Shown here in pieces: positions 1-6,720 of a stretch of 12,289 bases of DNA. The position numbers and the translations under genes were made by a program. Under the pieces are notes generated by a model that searched no databases, had not been told where the DNA came from, and was given only the letters and a program-made list of their open reading frames with translations. Each line of letters begins with the position of its first letter. The stretch's first letter is position 1. Source of the DNA: Thermoleophilia bacterium (lineage in GTDB: Bacteria > Actinomycetota > Thermoleophilia > Gaiellales > Gaiellaceae); the NCBI GenBank assembly GCA_013362295.1, contig JABFWJ010000192.1:1-12289 (forward strand), given 5' to 3'.

Positions 1-385
1 GAGCACCGAGCTCGTCGTCGGCCTCGGCGCCGCGGCGGTCGGCGCAGGGCTGGCGGAGGCGCTGCGGACGCGCGGCCTGCTCGACTATCCCCCCGACCCG
101 CGGCTCCTCGCCAAGGCCTGGAAGCTGCCGTGGCTCGTGCCGTTCGACTTCGCCGTCGCGACGTGGGTGCTTCTGCGTTCGCTGACCCGCCGCGAGCGTG
201 TACGCGGGACGTGGGTGACGGTCTCCTTCCCGACGGCTACGCACGCGAAGGGCAGGTGGCAGCGCGCGTTCGCGGTCGCCGCGTCGAACGGCGCCGCGAA
301 CGCGATCGTCGTCGACCTCCGCGACGACGAGGCGCTGCTGCACGCGCTCGAGCCGGAGCTCTTCAGCGCCCGGACGGTTCTGTGA
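1..385 (+). CDS. mrpE: MrpE/MnhE-like subunit of cation/proton antiporter (5' end outside window)
   Basis: The frame is open from base 2 and ends in TGA at 383-385; the 5' end lies outside the window. About 127 residues are visible: a hydrophobic first part (STELVVGLGAAAVGAGLAE), a cytosolic-looking stretch with DYPPDPRLLAKAW, another hydrophobic segment (PFDFAVATWVLLRSL), and a soluble C-terminus containing ANAIVVDLRDDEALLHAL. That C-terminus resembles the MrpE ending, where a beta-strand is followed by acidic residues and LLHAL. The family is a small membrane subunit of the Mrp/MBH antiporter module. Identity rests partly on what follows: mrpF starts inside its stop codon (GTGA overlap) and the order F, G, MbhD, MbhE/B, C, D is unmistakable. 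The sequence itself is divergent, so assignment from this fragment alone would be weak. Confidence 0.8.
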   Translation, partial: STELVVGLGAAAVGAGLAEALRTRGLLDYPPDPRLLAKAWKLPWLVPFDFAVATWVLLRSLTRRERVRGTWVTVSFPTATHAKGRWQRAFAVAASNGAANAIVVDLRDDEALLHALEPELFSARTVL

Positions 386-639
386 ACATCTTCCTGTGGG
401 CGGCGAGCGCGCTGCTCGCGCTCGAGCTGCCGCTGCTCGCGTACGCGTTCTTCGCTGCGCCGCTGGACGCGCTCGTCGCGCTGCAGGCTGCGGGCGGCAT
501 CTGGTGCGTGTCGCTCGTCGTCCTCGCGCAGGGATTCGAGCGTTCCGCGTACACGATCCTGGCAGTCGTCGCGGCGCTGCTCACGTTCGGCAGCGGGATG
601 ATCTTCGTGCGCTTCTTCGACGACGAGATCGACGCATGA
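382..639 (+). CDS. mrpF: MrpF/MnhF-like antiporter subunit
   Basis: This is an 85-residue, very hydrophobic protein with three probable membrane helices (about residues 2-25, 32-52 and 57-78) and an acidic tail FFDDEIDA. MrpF proteins are about 85-100 residues with three helices, so size and topology fit. The frame is open further upstream, but the GTG at 382 overlaps the mrpE stop as GTGA and gives the family-typical length; longer versions add Arg-rich sequence that looks like out-of-frame translation of mrpE. In the Mrp complex this subunit packs with MrpE and MrpG and is needed for assembly and transport rather than forming a proton half-channel. Its ATGA overlap with mrpG implies coupled translation. 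Confidence 0.8.
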   Translation: MNIFLWAASALLALELPLLAYAFFAAPLDALVALQAAGGIWCVSLVVLAQGFERSAYTILAVVAALLTFGSGMIFVRFFDDEIDA

Positions 640-920
640 GGGCGATTGCCGTCGACCTGCTGCTCGTGCTCGCGGTCCTCGCGGAGGCGATCTGCGTGCT
701 CGGGATCGTCGCGTCGGCATCGACGTTCGAGCGCCTCCACTACTCCGGGGCGACGACCTCGCTCGCGCCGGTCCTCGTCCTCGCCGCCGTTGCGATCCGT
801 CAGCCGCATCCGTACACCGCGCCGGTCTGGAACGCGCTCGTCGACGCCGTCGCGCTGTACGCGCTCAACAACACCCTCTCGCATGCGATCGCGCGCGTCG
901 CGCGCAGGCGGCGGCTCTGA
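636..920 (+). CDS. mrpG: MrpG/MnhG-like antiporter subunit
   Basis: This 94-residue protein has three hydrophobic helices (about residues 4-27, 38-57 and 66-88) and a basic end (ARVARRRRL). The pattern ASTFERLHYSGATTSLAPVL corresponds to the family's helix 1-2 junction, where MrpG usually has a D-x-Y-x-R-L-H-x-A-T-K-like motif; the RLH is kept and the rest has drifted. ATG at 636 overlaps the mrpF stop as ATGA, which settles the start. MrpG is a small membrane subunit of the cation/proton antiporter module. Its stop shares base 920 with the ATG of the next gene (TGATG), continuing the chain of coupled starts. Confidence 0.8.
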   Translation: MRAIAVDLLLVLAVLAEAICVLGIVASASTFERLHYSGATTSLAPVLVLAAVAIRQPHPYTAPVWNALVDAVALYALNNTLSHAIARVARRRRL

Positions 921-1174
921 TGGTGCCGCTCCAGCTGGTCGCCGTCCTCTTCGTCGGGCTCGGCGCCCCGGCCGTCGTGCTGAGCCGCGATCTCGTCAAG
1001 CAGGCGATTGCGGTCGCGATCTACGGCTTCGCCCTCGTCGTTCTCTTCCTCGTCTACCAGGCGCCCGACGTCGCCCTGTCGGCGCTCGTGGTCGGCAGCA
1101 TCGCGCTCCCGCTCGTGCTCGTGAGCGCGATCGCCCGCGTCGCGGCGCAAGGCAAGCGGAAAGGCACGTCGTGA
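920..1174 (+). CDS. MbhD-like (DUF4040) subunit, corresponding to a C-terminal segment of MrpA
   Basis: This 84-residue protein has three hydrophobic segments and the signature VYQAPDVALSALVVGS (residues 45-60). It matches the conserved APDVAxTEAxVG helix of MbhD and of the corresponding C-terminal segment of MrpA (DUF4040). In canonical bacterial Mrp operons this piece is fused to the end of the large NuoL-like MrpA; here, as in archaeal membrane-bound hydrogenase operons, it is a separate gene. The usual TEA within the signature is SAL here. ATG at 920 overlaps the mrpG stop (TGATG). The next gene begins with GTG inside this gene's stop (GTGA at 1171-1174). It is expected to sit in the membrane between the MrpD-type pump subunit and the small subunits. 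Confidence 0.8.
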   Translation: MVPLQLVAVLFVGLGAPAVVLSRDLVKQAIAVAIYGFALVVLFLVYQAPDVALSALVVGSIALPLVLVSAIARVAAQGKRKGTS

Positions 1175-1914
1175 GCCGCCCGGTCCGGCTGGGGATGTTC
1201 CTCGTCGGCGCGCTCGGGCTCGGCGCGCTCCTCGTCGCCGGGCTCGTCGGCCTGCCGCGCTTCGGCGACTATCCCGGGCCGTACGGCGACCTGATCGCGC
1301 AGCTCGCCGTCCCCCAGCGCCACATGGTGAACACCGTCACCGCCGTCGTCTTCGACTACCGCGGGTTCGACACGATGGGCGAGGAGCTGCTCCTCTTCGC
1401 CGCTGCGTCCTCGACCGCGCTCCTCCTGCGCGAGACGCGCGAGCACGACACCGAGGACCTCGTCGCGGCCGTCAGGAGCGACGCCGTGCGTGCGGCGGGC
1501 GGCCTGGGCGCGATCGTCACGCTCGTCGTGGGGCTGGACGTCGTCGCGCACGGGTTCATCACGCCCGGCGGCGGCTTTCAGGGAGGCGTCCTGCTGGCCG
1601 CCACGTTCGTGTTCCTGTTCATCTCGACCGAGTACCGCGCCTTCGCCCGCCTCGCGCCGGCGACGTACGCCGAGCCCGTCGAATCGCTCGGGGCTGGCGG
1701 CTATGCCGTGGTCGGGCTGGCGGCGCTCGTGTACGGGCTCGCGTTCCTCGAGAACTTCATCGGCCTCGGCGTTCCCGGGCGCCTGAGCGCGGGCGGCAGC
1801 GCCATCCTCGTCAACTGGTGCGCAGGGCTCGCCGTCTGCGGCGGCTTCCTGGTGATCTTCGGCGAGACGCTGCAGGAGAACATGGCGGAGCGCTACGGCA
1901 GGAGCACGCGCTGA
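1171..1914 (+). CDS. mrpB: MbhE-MrpB fusion antiporter subunit
   Basis: This 247-residue protein contains two family segments. Residues 1-88 resemble MbhE: an N-terminal helix, LPRFGDYPGPYG, then NTVTAVVFDYRGFDTMGEEL, the hallmark of MbhE and of the last part of MrpA. Residues about 105-240 are an MrpB/MnhB domain with several helices and the diagnostic HGFITPGGGFQGGVLLA (residues 127-143). MbhE and MrpB equivalents are adjacent separate genes in archaeal MBH operons (mbhE, mbhF); here they form one reading frame. GTG at 1171 overlaps the previous stop; the longer open frame upstream is Arg/Ser-rich and not credible. The product should be an integral membrane subunit joining the MrpA-derived and MrpB-derived parts of the antiporter. 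Confidence 0.85.
   Translation: MSRPVRLGMFLVGALGLGALLVAGLVGLPRFGDYPGPYGDLIAQLAVPQRHMVNTVTAVVFDYRGFDTMGEELLLFAAASSTALLLRETREHDTEDLVAAVRSDAVRAAGGLGAIVTLVVGLDVVAHGFITPGGGFQGGVLLAATFVFLFISTEYRAFARLAPATYAEPVESLGAGGYAVVGLAALVYGLAFLENFIGLGVPGRLSAGGSAILVNWCAGLAVCGGFLVIFGETLQENMAERYGRSTR
1900..1904 (+). promoter_or_regulatory. Ribosome binding site supporting the CTG start of mrpC
   Basis: AGGAG lies six bases before CTG 1911, inside the end of mrpB. It is one of the few clear Shine-Dalgarno-like sequences in this operon and supports initiation at the CTG rather than at the far upstream GTG (1818). Confidence 0.5.
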
Positions 1915-2255
1915 GCCTTGCCCCGTATCTCCTCGCGGCGTGGGTCTTCCTGTTCGGCCTGTACGGGATCGTCTCGAGCCGCAACCTGATCCACATCATC
2001 GTCTGCGTCTCCGTCTGCCAGTCGGCGACGTACGTCCTGCTGCTCGCGATCGGCTACCGCAAGCACGGGACGGCACCCGTGTTCGCGGACGTCCCGGCGA
2101 GCCGGCGCGTCGTCGATCCCGTCGTCCAGTCGCTCACGCTCACCGACATCGTCGTCGCGGTTGCCATTGCGGCGCTCCTGCTCTCGCTCGCGCTCAAGGT
2201 GCACGACCACTACGGGTCGCTCGACCCGAGCGACGTCTCGGAGCTCAAGGGATGA
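1911..2255 (+). CDS. mrpC: MrpC/MnhC (NuoK-like) antiporter subunit with apparent CTG start
   Basis: This NuoK-like membrane subunit has 114 residues, three helices and two family landmarks: SRNLIHIIVCVSV at the helix 1-2 junction (residues 23-35) and DPVVQSLTLTDIVVAVA (residues 69-85), the MrpC/NuoK DP-x-x-QALxLTxIV motif. There is no ATG, GTG or TTG in frame between 1818 and this region. A GTG start at 1818 would add an Arg-rich extension read from mrpB. CTG at 1911 overlaps the mrpB stop as CTGA, has AGGAG six bases upstream, and puts SRN at residues 23-25, where family members have it. It overlaps mrpD by ATGA. Role: small subunit next to MrpD in the proton/cation path. Confidence 0.85.
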   Translation: MSLAPYLLAAWVFLFGLYGIVSSRNLIHIIVCVSVCQSATYVLLLAIGYRKHGTAPVFADVPASRRVVDPVVQSLTLTDIVVAVAIAALLLSLALKVHDHYGSLDPSDVSELKG

Positions 2256-4057
2256 CGGTGCTCGTTCCGCTTGTCGTGGTCGTCCCTCTGCTCGCGGCGA
2301 CGCTCGTGGCGCTCACCGGCGCGGTGCTTCCGAACCGTGGCGCGGACGCGGCCGGCCTGGCCGCGGCGGTGGTGCCGGCCGTGCTCGCCGCGCTGCTCGT
2401 CGGCCGCACCGCGGGCCGGCTGCTCGTCTACTGGTTCGGCGACTGGCGTCCGCAGCCGGGCAGCTTCCCGCTCGGCATCGCGTTCACCGTCGACCGGATC
2501 GCAGCCGGCTTCGCCCTGTTCGTCTTCACGCTGCTGACGGCGGCGCTCGTGTTCTCGTGGCGCTATCTCGAGCAGCAGCACTACCTCTACATCGTCCTGA
2601 TGCTCGCGTTCGGCGGCGCGACGGCGGGTTTCGTCCTGACGGGCGACCTGTTCAACATGTTCGTGTTCTTCGAGTTGATGAGCGTGGCCGCGTTTGCGTT
2701 GACCGCGTATCACGTCGAAGAGCGCAGCCCGCTCCAGGGCGCCTTCAACTTCGCGGTCTCCAACACGATCGGCGCGTTCCTCGTGCTCTTCGGAATCGCG
2801 CTGCTCTACGGGCGCACGGGGTCGCTCAATCTTGCGGAGACCGGGCTGCGGCTCGCGCGCGACGGCCGGCACGACGGGCTCGTCGTCGCGGCGTTCACGC
2901 TGGTGGCGTGCGGCTTCCTCGTGAAGGCCGCGATCGTGCCGTTCCACTTCTGGCTCGCGGACGCGCACGCGACCGCTCCCGCCCCGGTCTGCGTCCTCTT
3001 CTCGGGCGTGATGGTGGAGCTCGGCATCTACGCGGTCGCGCGCATCTACTGGACGGTGTTCGCCGGGGTGCTCGGCGACTTCCAGCATCCGATTCGCGAC
3101 GTCCTGCTCGGCGTCGGGGCCCTCACGGCTGTCCTCGGCGCCGTCATGTGCGCCCTGCAGCGCCACCTCAAGCGGCTGCTCGCCTACTCGACGATCGCGC
3201 ATGCCGGCTGCTTCGTGATCGGCGTCGCGCTCCTGAGCGCCGACGGGCTGGCCGGCACCGCACTCTCCGTCATCGCGCACGGTCTCGCCAAGGGCGCGCT
3301 CTTCCTCGCCGGCGGGATCCTGCTCGTGACGCAGCGCGAGATCGACGAGCTGCGCCTCCAGGGCCGCGGGCGCGGCCTGCGCATCACCGGTCTCGCGTGG
3401 CTCGTCGCCGCCGTCGCCCTCGCGAGCCCACCGTTTCTCGGCACGTTCACCGGCCACGCGCTGATCGACGACGCGGCGACGCCGCTCGGCTACTGGTGGG
3501 TGCCCGCCGTGCTCGCGTTTGCGACGATCGTGTCGACCGGGGCGATCCTCCGCGCCGGCGCGCGCGTGTTCCTCGGCGCCGGAGACCGCGAGGACCCGCT
3601 GCTCTCGAAGGAGCCGACGGAGGCGTTCGCGCCCGAGGAGCGGTCGAACGTGCCGATCATGTCGGCCGTCACGCTGCTGCTCGCGGCGGCGGGGCTCGCG
3701 GTCGGATCGCTGACCGGGCTCGCGGCGGGGGCGGTCGACGCCGCACACCGCTTCACCGACCGCCTGAGCTACACCGCTGCCGTGCTCGACCAGCGCCGGC
3801 CCGCGCCGGTCCCGCACGCGGTCTGGCACACGACGACCGCGAGCATCGCCTGGTCGATCGTGACGCTGGTCGGGGCCTTCGCCGTCGCGTGGCTGACGCT
3901 GCACCGCGCGCGCTTGCCGCGGCGGCTCACACGCGTGCTCGCCGCCGGAGTGGCGCCGCTGCGTGCGGCGCACAGCGGGCACATCGGCGACTACGTCGCG
4001 TGGCTGACGTTCGGCACGGCGGTGATCGGCGGGCTCTTCGCGCTCACGATCCGTTGA
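2252..4057 (+). CDS. mrpD: MrpD/MbhH-type proton-pumping antiporter subunit, with C-terminal extension
   Basis: This 601-residue polytopic protein belongs to the proton-translocating NuoL/M/N-MrpA/D family. Visible landmarks include E141 in FVFFELMSVAAF (TM5 glutamate), K225 in GFLVKAAIVPFHFWLADAHATAP (TM7 lysine and the family signature), K307 in LQRHLKRLLAYSTIAHAG, and K347 in AHGLAKGALFLAGG. All residues expected for the proton path are present. ATG 2252 overlaps the mrpC stop as ATGA. MrpD is usually near 500 residues; here the last 100 residues add two helices and HSGHIGDYVAWL (residues 574-585), an ending more like the last helices of NuoL/MrpA-type proteins. It is the only large pump subunit visible in the operon. 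Its 3' end overlaps the convergent aminotransferase by 14 bases. Confidence 0.93.
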   Translation: MTVLVPLVVVVPLLAATLVALTGAVLPNRGADAAGLAAAVVPAVLAALLVGRTAGRLLVYWFGDWRPQPGSFPLGIAFTVDRIAAGFALFVFTLLTAALVFSWRYLEQQHYLYIVLMLAFGGATAGFVLTGDLFNMFVFFELMSVAAFALTAYHVEERSPLQGAFNFAVSNTIGAFLVLFGIALLYGRTGSLNLAETGLRLARDGRHDGLVVAAFTLVACGFLVKAAIVPFHFWLADAHATAPAPVCVLFSGVMVELGIYAVARIYWTVFAGVLGDFQHPIRDVLLGVGALTAVLGAVMCALQRHLKRLLAYSTIAHAGCFVIGVALLSADGLAGTALSVIAHGLAKGALFLAGGILLVTQREIDELRLQGRGRGLRITGLAWLVAAVALASPPFLGTFTGHALIDDAATPLGYWWVPAVLAFATIVSTGAILRAGARVFLGAGDREDPLLSKEPTEAFAPEERSNVPIMSAVTLLLAAAGLAVGSLTGLAAGAVDAAHRFTDRLSYTAAVLDQRRPAPVPHAVWHTTTASIAWSIVTLVGAFAVAWLTLHRARLPRRLTRVLAAGVAPLRAAHSGHIGDYVAWLTFGTAVIGGLFALTIR

Positions 4058-5099
4058 GTGCCGACGCGAGGGCCTGCAGGTCGGTCGCGTCGTTGTAGGC
4101 CTGCACGGAGACGCGCAGCGACCAGCCGTGGCGCGTCTCGACGATCGGCACCTCGATCCGGTGCTCGTCGTACAGCCGCCGCTTGAGCGCGGGCGGGTCG
4201 TCGTGCTCGAGCCGGAAGCCGCGCATCTGCACGAAGGCATCCGTGAGCGGCTCGAGGCCGAAGTCGGCGTCCGCGAGCAGGACGTGGCAGCGCTCGCGCA
4301 CCGCCGCCCAGTCGTGCGCGGCCTGGAAGTCGATCGCCTCGCGCACGGCGAGGAAGGCGGAGGGATCGCGCGTCCCCTGCCAGCGGTGCAGCTCATGGAA
4401 CGCGGCGCCGTCGCCCCAGTCCCAGGAGATGACGAGCGGGTCGATCAGGCGCTGCACGTCCGGGCGCGCGTAGAGGAAGCCCGAGCCCTTCGGTGCGCAC
4501 AGCCACTTGTGACAGTTGCCCGCGTAGACGTCCGCGCCGAGCTGCTCGAGCTCGAGGTCGATCTGGCCCGGCGCGTGAGCGCCGTCGACGATCGAGAGCA
4601 CGCCCGAGTCCCGTGCGCGCCGGCAGATCTCCGCGACGTCGTTCACGCGGCCACTCGTCCACTCCACGTGCGAGCAGAACAGCGCCCTGGTCCGCGGGCC
4701 CGGCACGAGGTCGTCGAACGGGCGCCGCACAACCTGCGCACCGGTCCGGCGCGCCACGTACTCCCAGAGGAGCTCCATCCCGCCGTACTCGTCGTCGCCG
4801 ATCAGGATCTCGTCGCCGGGTGAGAGCGTCAGCGAGCGGACGGCGGCGTTCACCGCCGAGCTCGCATTCGTCGCGAACGCGAGGTTCTCGGGCTCCGCCC
4901 CGACGTACGCTGCGAGCGCCAGGCGGGCCTCGTCGAGCAGCGCGGGCAATCGGCGTTCGAGCGCGAGGAATTCGACGGGTTGGCGCTCGAGCTCCCGCTG
5001 GTAGCGCTGGTAGGCCTCGAAGACGGGTCGCGGGCAGGCGCCGTAGGAACCGTGGTTCAGATACACGACACCGGGATCGAGCAGGAAGAGCTCCTTCAC
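4044..5099 (-). CDS. PLP-dependent class V aminotransferase, isopenicillin N epimerase/cysteine desulfhydrase-like
   Basis: This 351-residue fold-type I PLP enzyme starts with FLLDPGVVYLNHGSYGACPRPV (residues 5-26), the N-terminal LNHGS(Y/F)G mark of the CefD-like branch. Further landmarks are TNASSAVNAAVRSL (phosphate-side loop, residues 77-90), IVDGAHAPGQIDL (D172, pairs with the pyridine nitrogen; H175), and AGNCHKWLCAPKGSGFLY with the likely Schiff-base lysine K198. An ETRHGWSLRVSVQAYND ending is typical of the small domain. The family includes epimerases, cysteine desulfhydrases and ergothioneine-type C-S lyases; substrate cannot be told from sequence. Start is GTG 5099, chosen because MKELFLLDPG aligns with the family N-terminus. 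It is convergent with and overlaps mrpD, and is divergent from the protease gene. Confidence 0.88.
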   Translation of the reverse strand: MKELFLLDPGVVYLNHGSYGACPRPVFEAYQRYQRELERQPVEFLALERRLPALLDEARLALAAYVGAEPENLAFATNASSAVNAAVRSLTLSPGDEILIGDDEYGGMELLWEYVARRTGAQVVRRPFDDLVPGPRTRALFCSHVEWTSGRVNDVAEICRRARDSGVLSIVDGAHAPGQIDLELEQLGADVYAGNCHKWLCAPKGSGFLYARPDVQRLIDPLVISWDWGDGAAFHELHRWQGTRDPSAFLAVREAIDFQAAHDWAAVRERCHVLLADADFGLEPLTDAFVQMRGFRLEHDDPPALKRRLYDEHRIEVPIVETRHGWSLRVSVQAYNDATDLQALASALNGS

Positions 5100-5151
5100 G
5101 GTTCTTAACCCACGTTTAATCGCCGGTCGACGGGTGCGAACACTTGGCGGT

Positions 5152-5157
5152 TATAAC
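5152..5157 (+). promoter_or_regulatory. Possible -10 element (TATAAC) for the HtrA-like protease, leaderless layout
   Basis: TATAAC stands out in the GC-rich gap between two divergent genes. A start of transcription about seven bases downstream would fall on GTG 5164, giving a leaderless mRNA, a common layout in actinobacteria. A -35 match is poor: the best candidate, TCGACG at 5127-5132, is 19 bases away. The surrounding TTATAA is self-complementary and might serve the divergent aminotransferase too. Confidence 0.3.
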
Positions 5158-5163
5158 GTGCTC

Positions 5164-6327
5164 GTGGGCAGCCGCACCCGCATGTTCCCCCTCCGCGCCG
5201 TCGAGCTCATGCTCGTCGCCCTCGTCGGCGGAGCGCTCGCGCTCGGCGGCGCGGCCCTGTTCGGCAAGCTCGGGAGCCACACGACGATCCAGCAGGTATC
5301 GCCCCTCGGCGGCGGCGGGGGGCTCGGCAACGTGACGCTGCAGGCGCCCGCGACGCACGGCCTCACCCCGGAGCAGATCTACAAGCGCTCGGCGCCCGGG
5401 GTCGTGCAGGTGACGGCGACGACGGGCGCGGGCGACGAATCTCTCGGCTCGGGCTTCGTCGTCGACAAGGCAGGCCACCTCGTCACGAACTACCACGTCG
5501 TCCAGAACGCGTCGAAGGTGCTCGTCTCGTTCTCGAGCCAAGACCAGCTCGCGGCCCGGATCGTCGGGATCGATCCGTCGACCGACATTGCCGTCCTGAA
5601 GATTCAGTCTCGCGCACGGGCCCTCACGCCGCTCGAGCTCGGCAACTCCGACAGCGTTCGCGTCGGCGACAGCGTATTCGCGATCGGCAACCCGTTCGGG
5701 TACACGCGCACGCTGACGAGCGGGATCGTCTCCGCGGTGCAGCGTCAGATCAAAGCGCCGAACACGCTGGCGATCGACAACGCGATCCAGACCGACGCGG
5801 CGATCAACCACGGCAACTCGGGCGGCCCGCTGCTCGACGCCGCTGCGCGCGTGATCGGCGTCACCTCGCAGATCTATGCGGGGAGCAGCCAGCAGGGCAA
5901 CATCGGCATCGGGTTCGCGGTCCCGGTCAACACCGTGCGTGTCGTCGCGGCGCAGATCATCTCCACCGGCAAGGTCGCGCACGCCTTCCTCGGGGTCAGC
6001 ACGCTCCCGGTCACGGCGCAGCTGGCAAAGCTCTTCAAGCTCCCGAGCAAGGGCCTGCTCATCACGAGCGTCGACCGGGGGAGCGGCGCGGACAAGGGCG
6101 GCCTGCGGGCGGGCAACACGAAGGTCGTCGTCGGCGGCTTCAGCTACACGCTCGGCGGCGACGTGATCACCGCGGTCGACGGCTCGCCGGTCGCCGAGTT
6201 CGAGCAGCTCCGCAACGCGATCGCGCAGAAGAAGCCAGGCGACAAGCTCGAGCTCGAGATCTTCCGCGACGGTGCGAAGAAGTCGGTCACCGTGACGCTC
6301 GGCCAGGCGCCGGGCGGTCGGCGCTGA
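5164..6327 (+). CDS. HtrA/DegP-like S1C serine protease, membrane-anchored, one PDZ domain
   Basis: This trypsin-fold protease of about 387 residues has one N-terminal anchor helix (about residues 12-34) and a Gly-rich linker. The protease domain has a complete triad: H111 in VTNYHVV, D141 in PSTDIAVLK and S219 in HGNSGGPLL. A C-terminal PDZ domain (about 275-380) contains AFLGVSTLPV and GGDVITAVDGSPV. The insert GNTKVVVGGFSYTLGGD before the PDZ DVITAVDG strand is seen in actinobacterial members. The protein would act outside the membrane, degrading or refolding damaged envelope proteins. In-frame starts are GTG 5134, GTG 5158, GTG 5164 and ATG 5182; none has a clear ribosome site. GTG 5164 was chosen because it lies seven bases after a TATAAC box. 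The choice affects only the first few residues before the anchor helix. Confidence 0.92.
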   Translation: MGSRTRMFPLRAVELMLVALVGGALALGGAALFGKLGSHTTIQQVSPLGGGGGLGNVTLQAPATHGLTPEQIYKRSAPGVVQVTATTGAGDESLGSGFVVDKAGHLVTNYHVVQNASKVLVSFSSQDQLAARIVGIDPSTDIAVLKIQSRARALTPLELGNSDSVRVGDSVFAIGNPFGYTRTLTSGIVSAVQRQIKAPNTLAIDNAIQTDAAINHGNSGGPLLDAAARVIGVTSQIYAGSSQQGNIGIGFAVPVNTVRVVAAQIISTGKVAHAFLGVSTLPVTAQLAKLFKLPSKGLLITSVDRGSGADKGGLRAGNTKVVVGGFSYTLGGDVITAVDGSPVAEFEQLRNAIAQKKPGDKLELEIFRDGAKKSVTVTLGQAPGGRR

Positions 6328-6359
6328 AGCCGGACGTCCTTACACGCGCCTCACATCGC

Positions 6360-6365
6360 TACCTT
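6360..6365 (+). promoter_or_regulatory. Possible -10 element (TACCTT) upstream of the small Cys protein gene
   Basis: In the 46-base gap after the protease stop, TACCTT (TANNNT form) ends eight bases before ATG 6374. This would start transcription at or within two bases of the start codon. No convincing -35 is seen, and no Shine-Dalgarno precedes the ATG, which fits a leaderless transcript. Confidence 0.25.
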
Positions 6366-6373
6366 GTGTCCCG

Positions 6374-6718
6374 ATGGAGCGCGGACACATCGTCCTCGAG
6401 CAGACGAGCGTCGTCGAGGAAGAGGGACTCTGGATCGACGACGACGCGAACCACGACGGCTGGTTCTGCGTCCGTACCGATCCCTTCCCGTGCCCGGCAG
6501 CCGGATGCACGTTCGTCGCGGAGTTCATGACCGCCGCGCACCTGATTCTCGTCTGGCAAACCTCGGACGACCCCAATCTGCTCAAGCACGCCGCCCGTGC
6601 TCGTGACGTCGGCCGCAATCCGCGGGTCACCGGCTACCGGTCGGAGTACGGGCTCAGCGCGTCGTACTACGCCTGGATCGCGGCCGGGCGCCCCGTGCAC
6701 GGCGTCAAGCAGCAGTAG
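6374..6718 (+). CDS. Hypothetical protein with three clustered cysteines
   Basis: This 114-residue soluble protein is not a family I recognise. It opens with an acidic region (EEEGLWIDDDANHDGWF), followed by CVRTDPFPCPAAGCTFVAEF, which places Cys at residues 33, 40 and 45. Two histidines follow at about 56 and 72, then a C-terminal SYYAWIAAGRPVHGV. The C-x4-C plus downstream His layout resembles a treble-clef or C2H2-like metal site but matches no standard finger spacing. A coding role is supported by its non-repetitive composition, its Trp/Tyr content, and its position: it ends two bases before the GTG of the glutamate-cysteine ligase, so the two are probably co-transcribed. ATG 6374 was chosen because the PFPCP core is downstream and no earlier in-frame start is likely. 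Function unknown; metal or redox binding is only inferred. Confidence 0.65.
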   Translation: MERGHIVLEQTSVVEEEGLWIDDDANHDGWFCVRTDPFPCPAAGCTFVAEFMTAAHLILVWQTSDDPNLLKHAARARDVGRNPRVTGYRSEYGLSASYYAWIAAGRPVHGVKQQ

Positions 6719-6720
6719 GC

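Noticed and set aside
2161..4098. 645-codon plus-strand frame overlapping mrpD
   Set aside because: It is Arg-rich, low in variety, and is the +1 shadow of mrpD.
2210..4396. 728-codon open frame on the minus strand opposite mrpD
   Set aside because: Composition is Arg/Glu/His-rich without hydrophobic structure or any family motif, as expected of antisense reading of GC-rich genes; mrpD on the other strand has all family residues.
4128..4823. 231-codon plus-strand frame opposite the aminotransferase
   Set aside because: It has no recognisable motif and is antisense to a gene with intact PLP-enzyme motifs.
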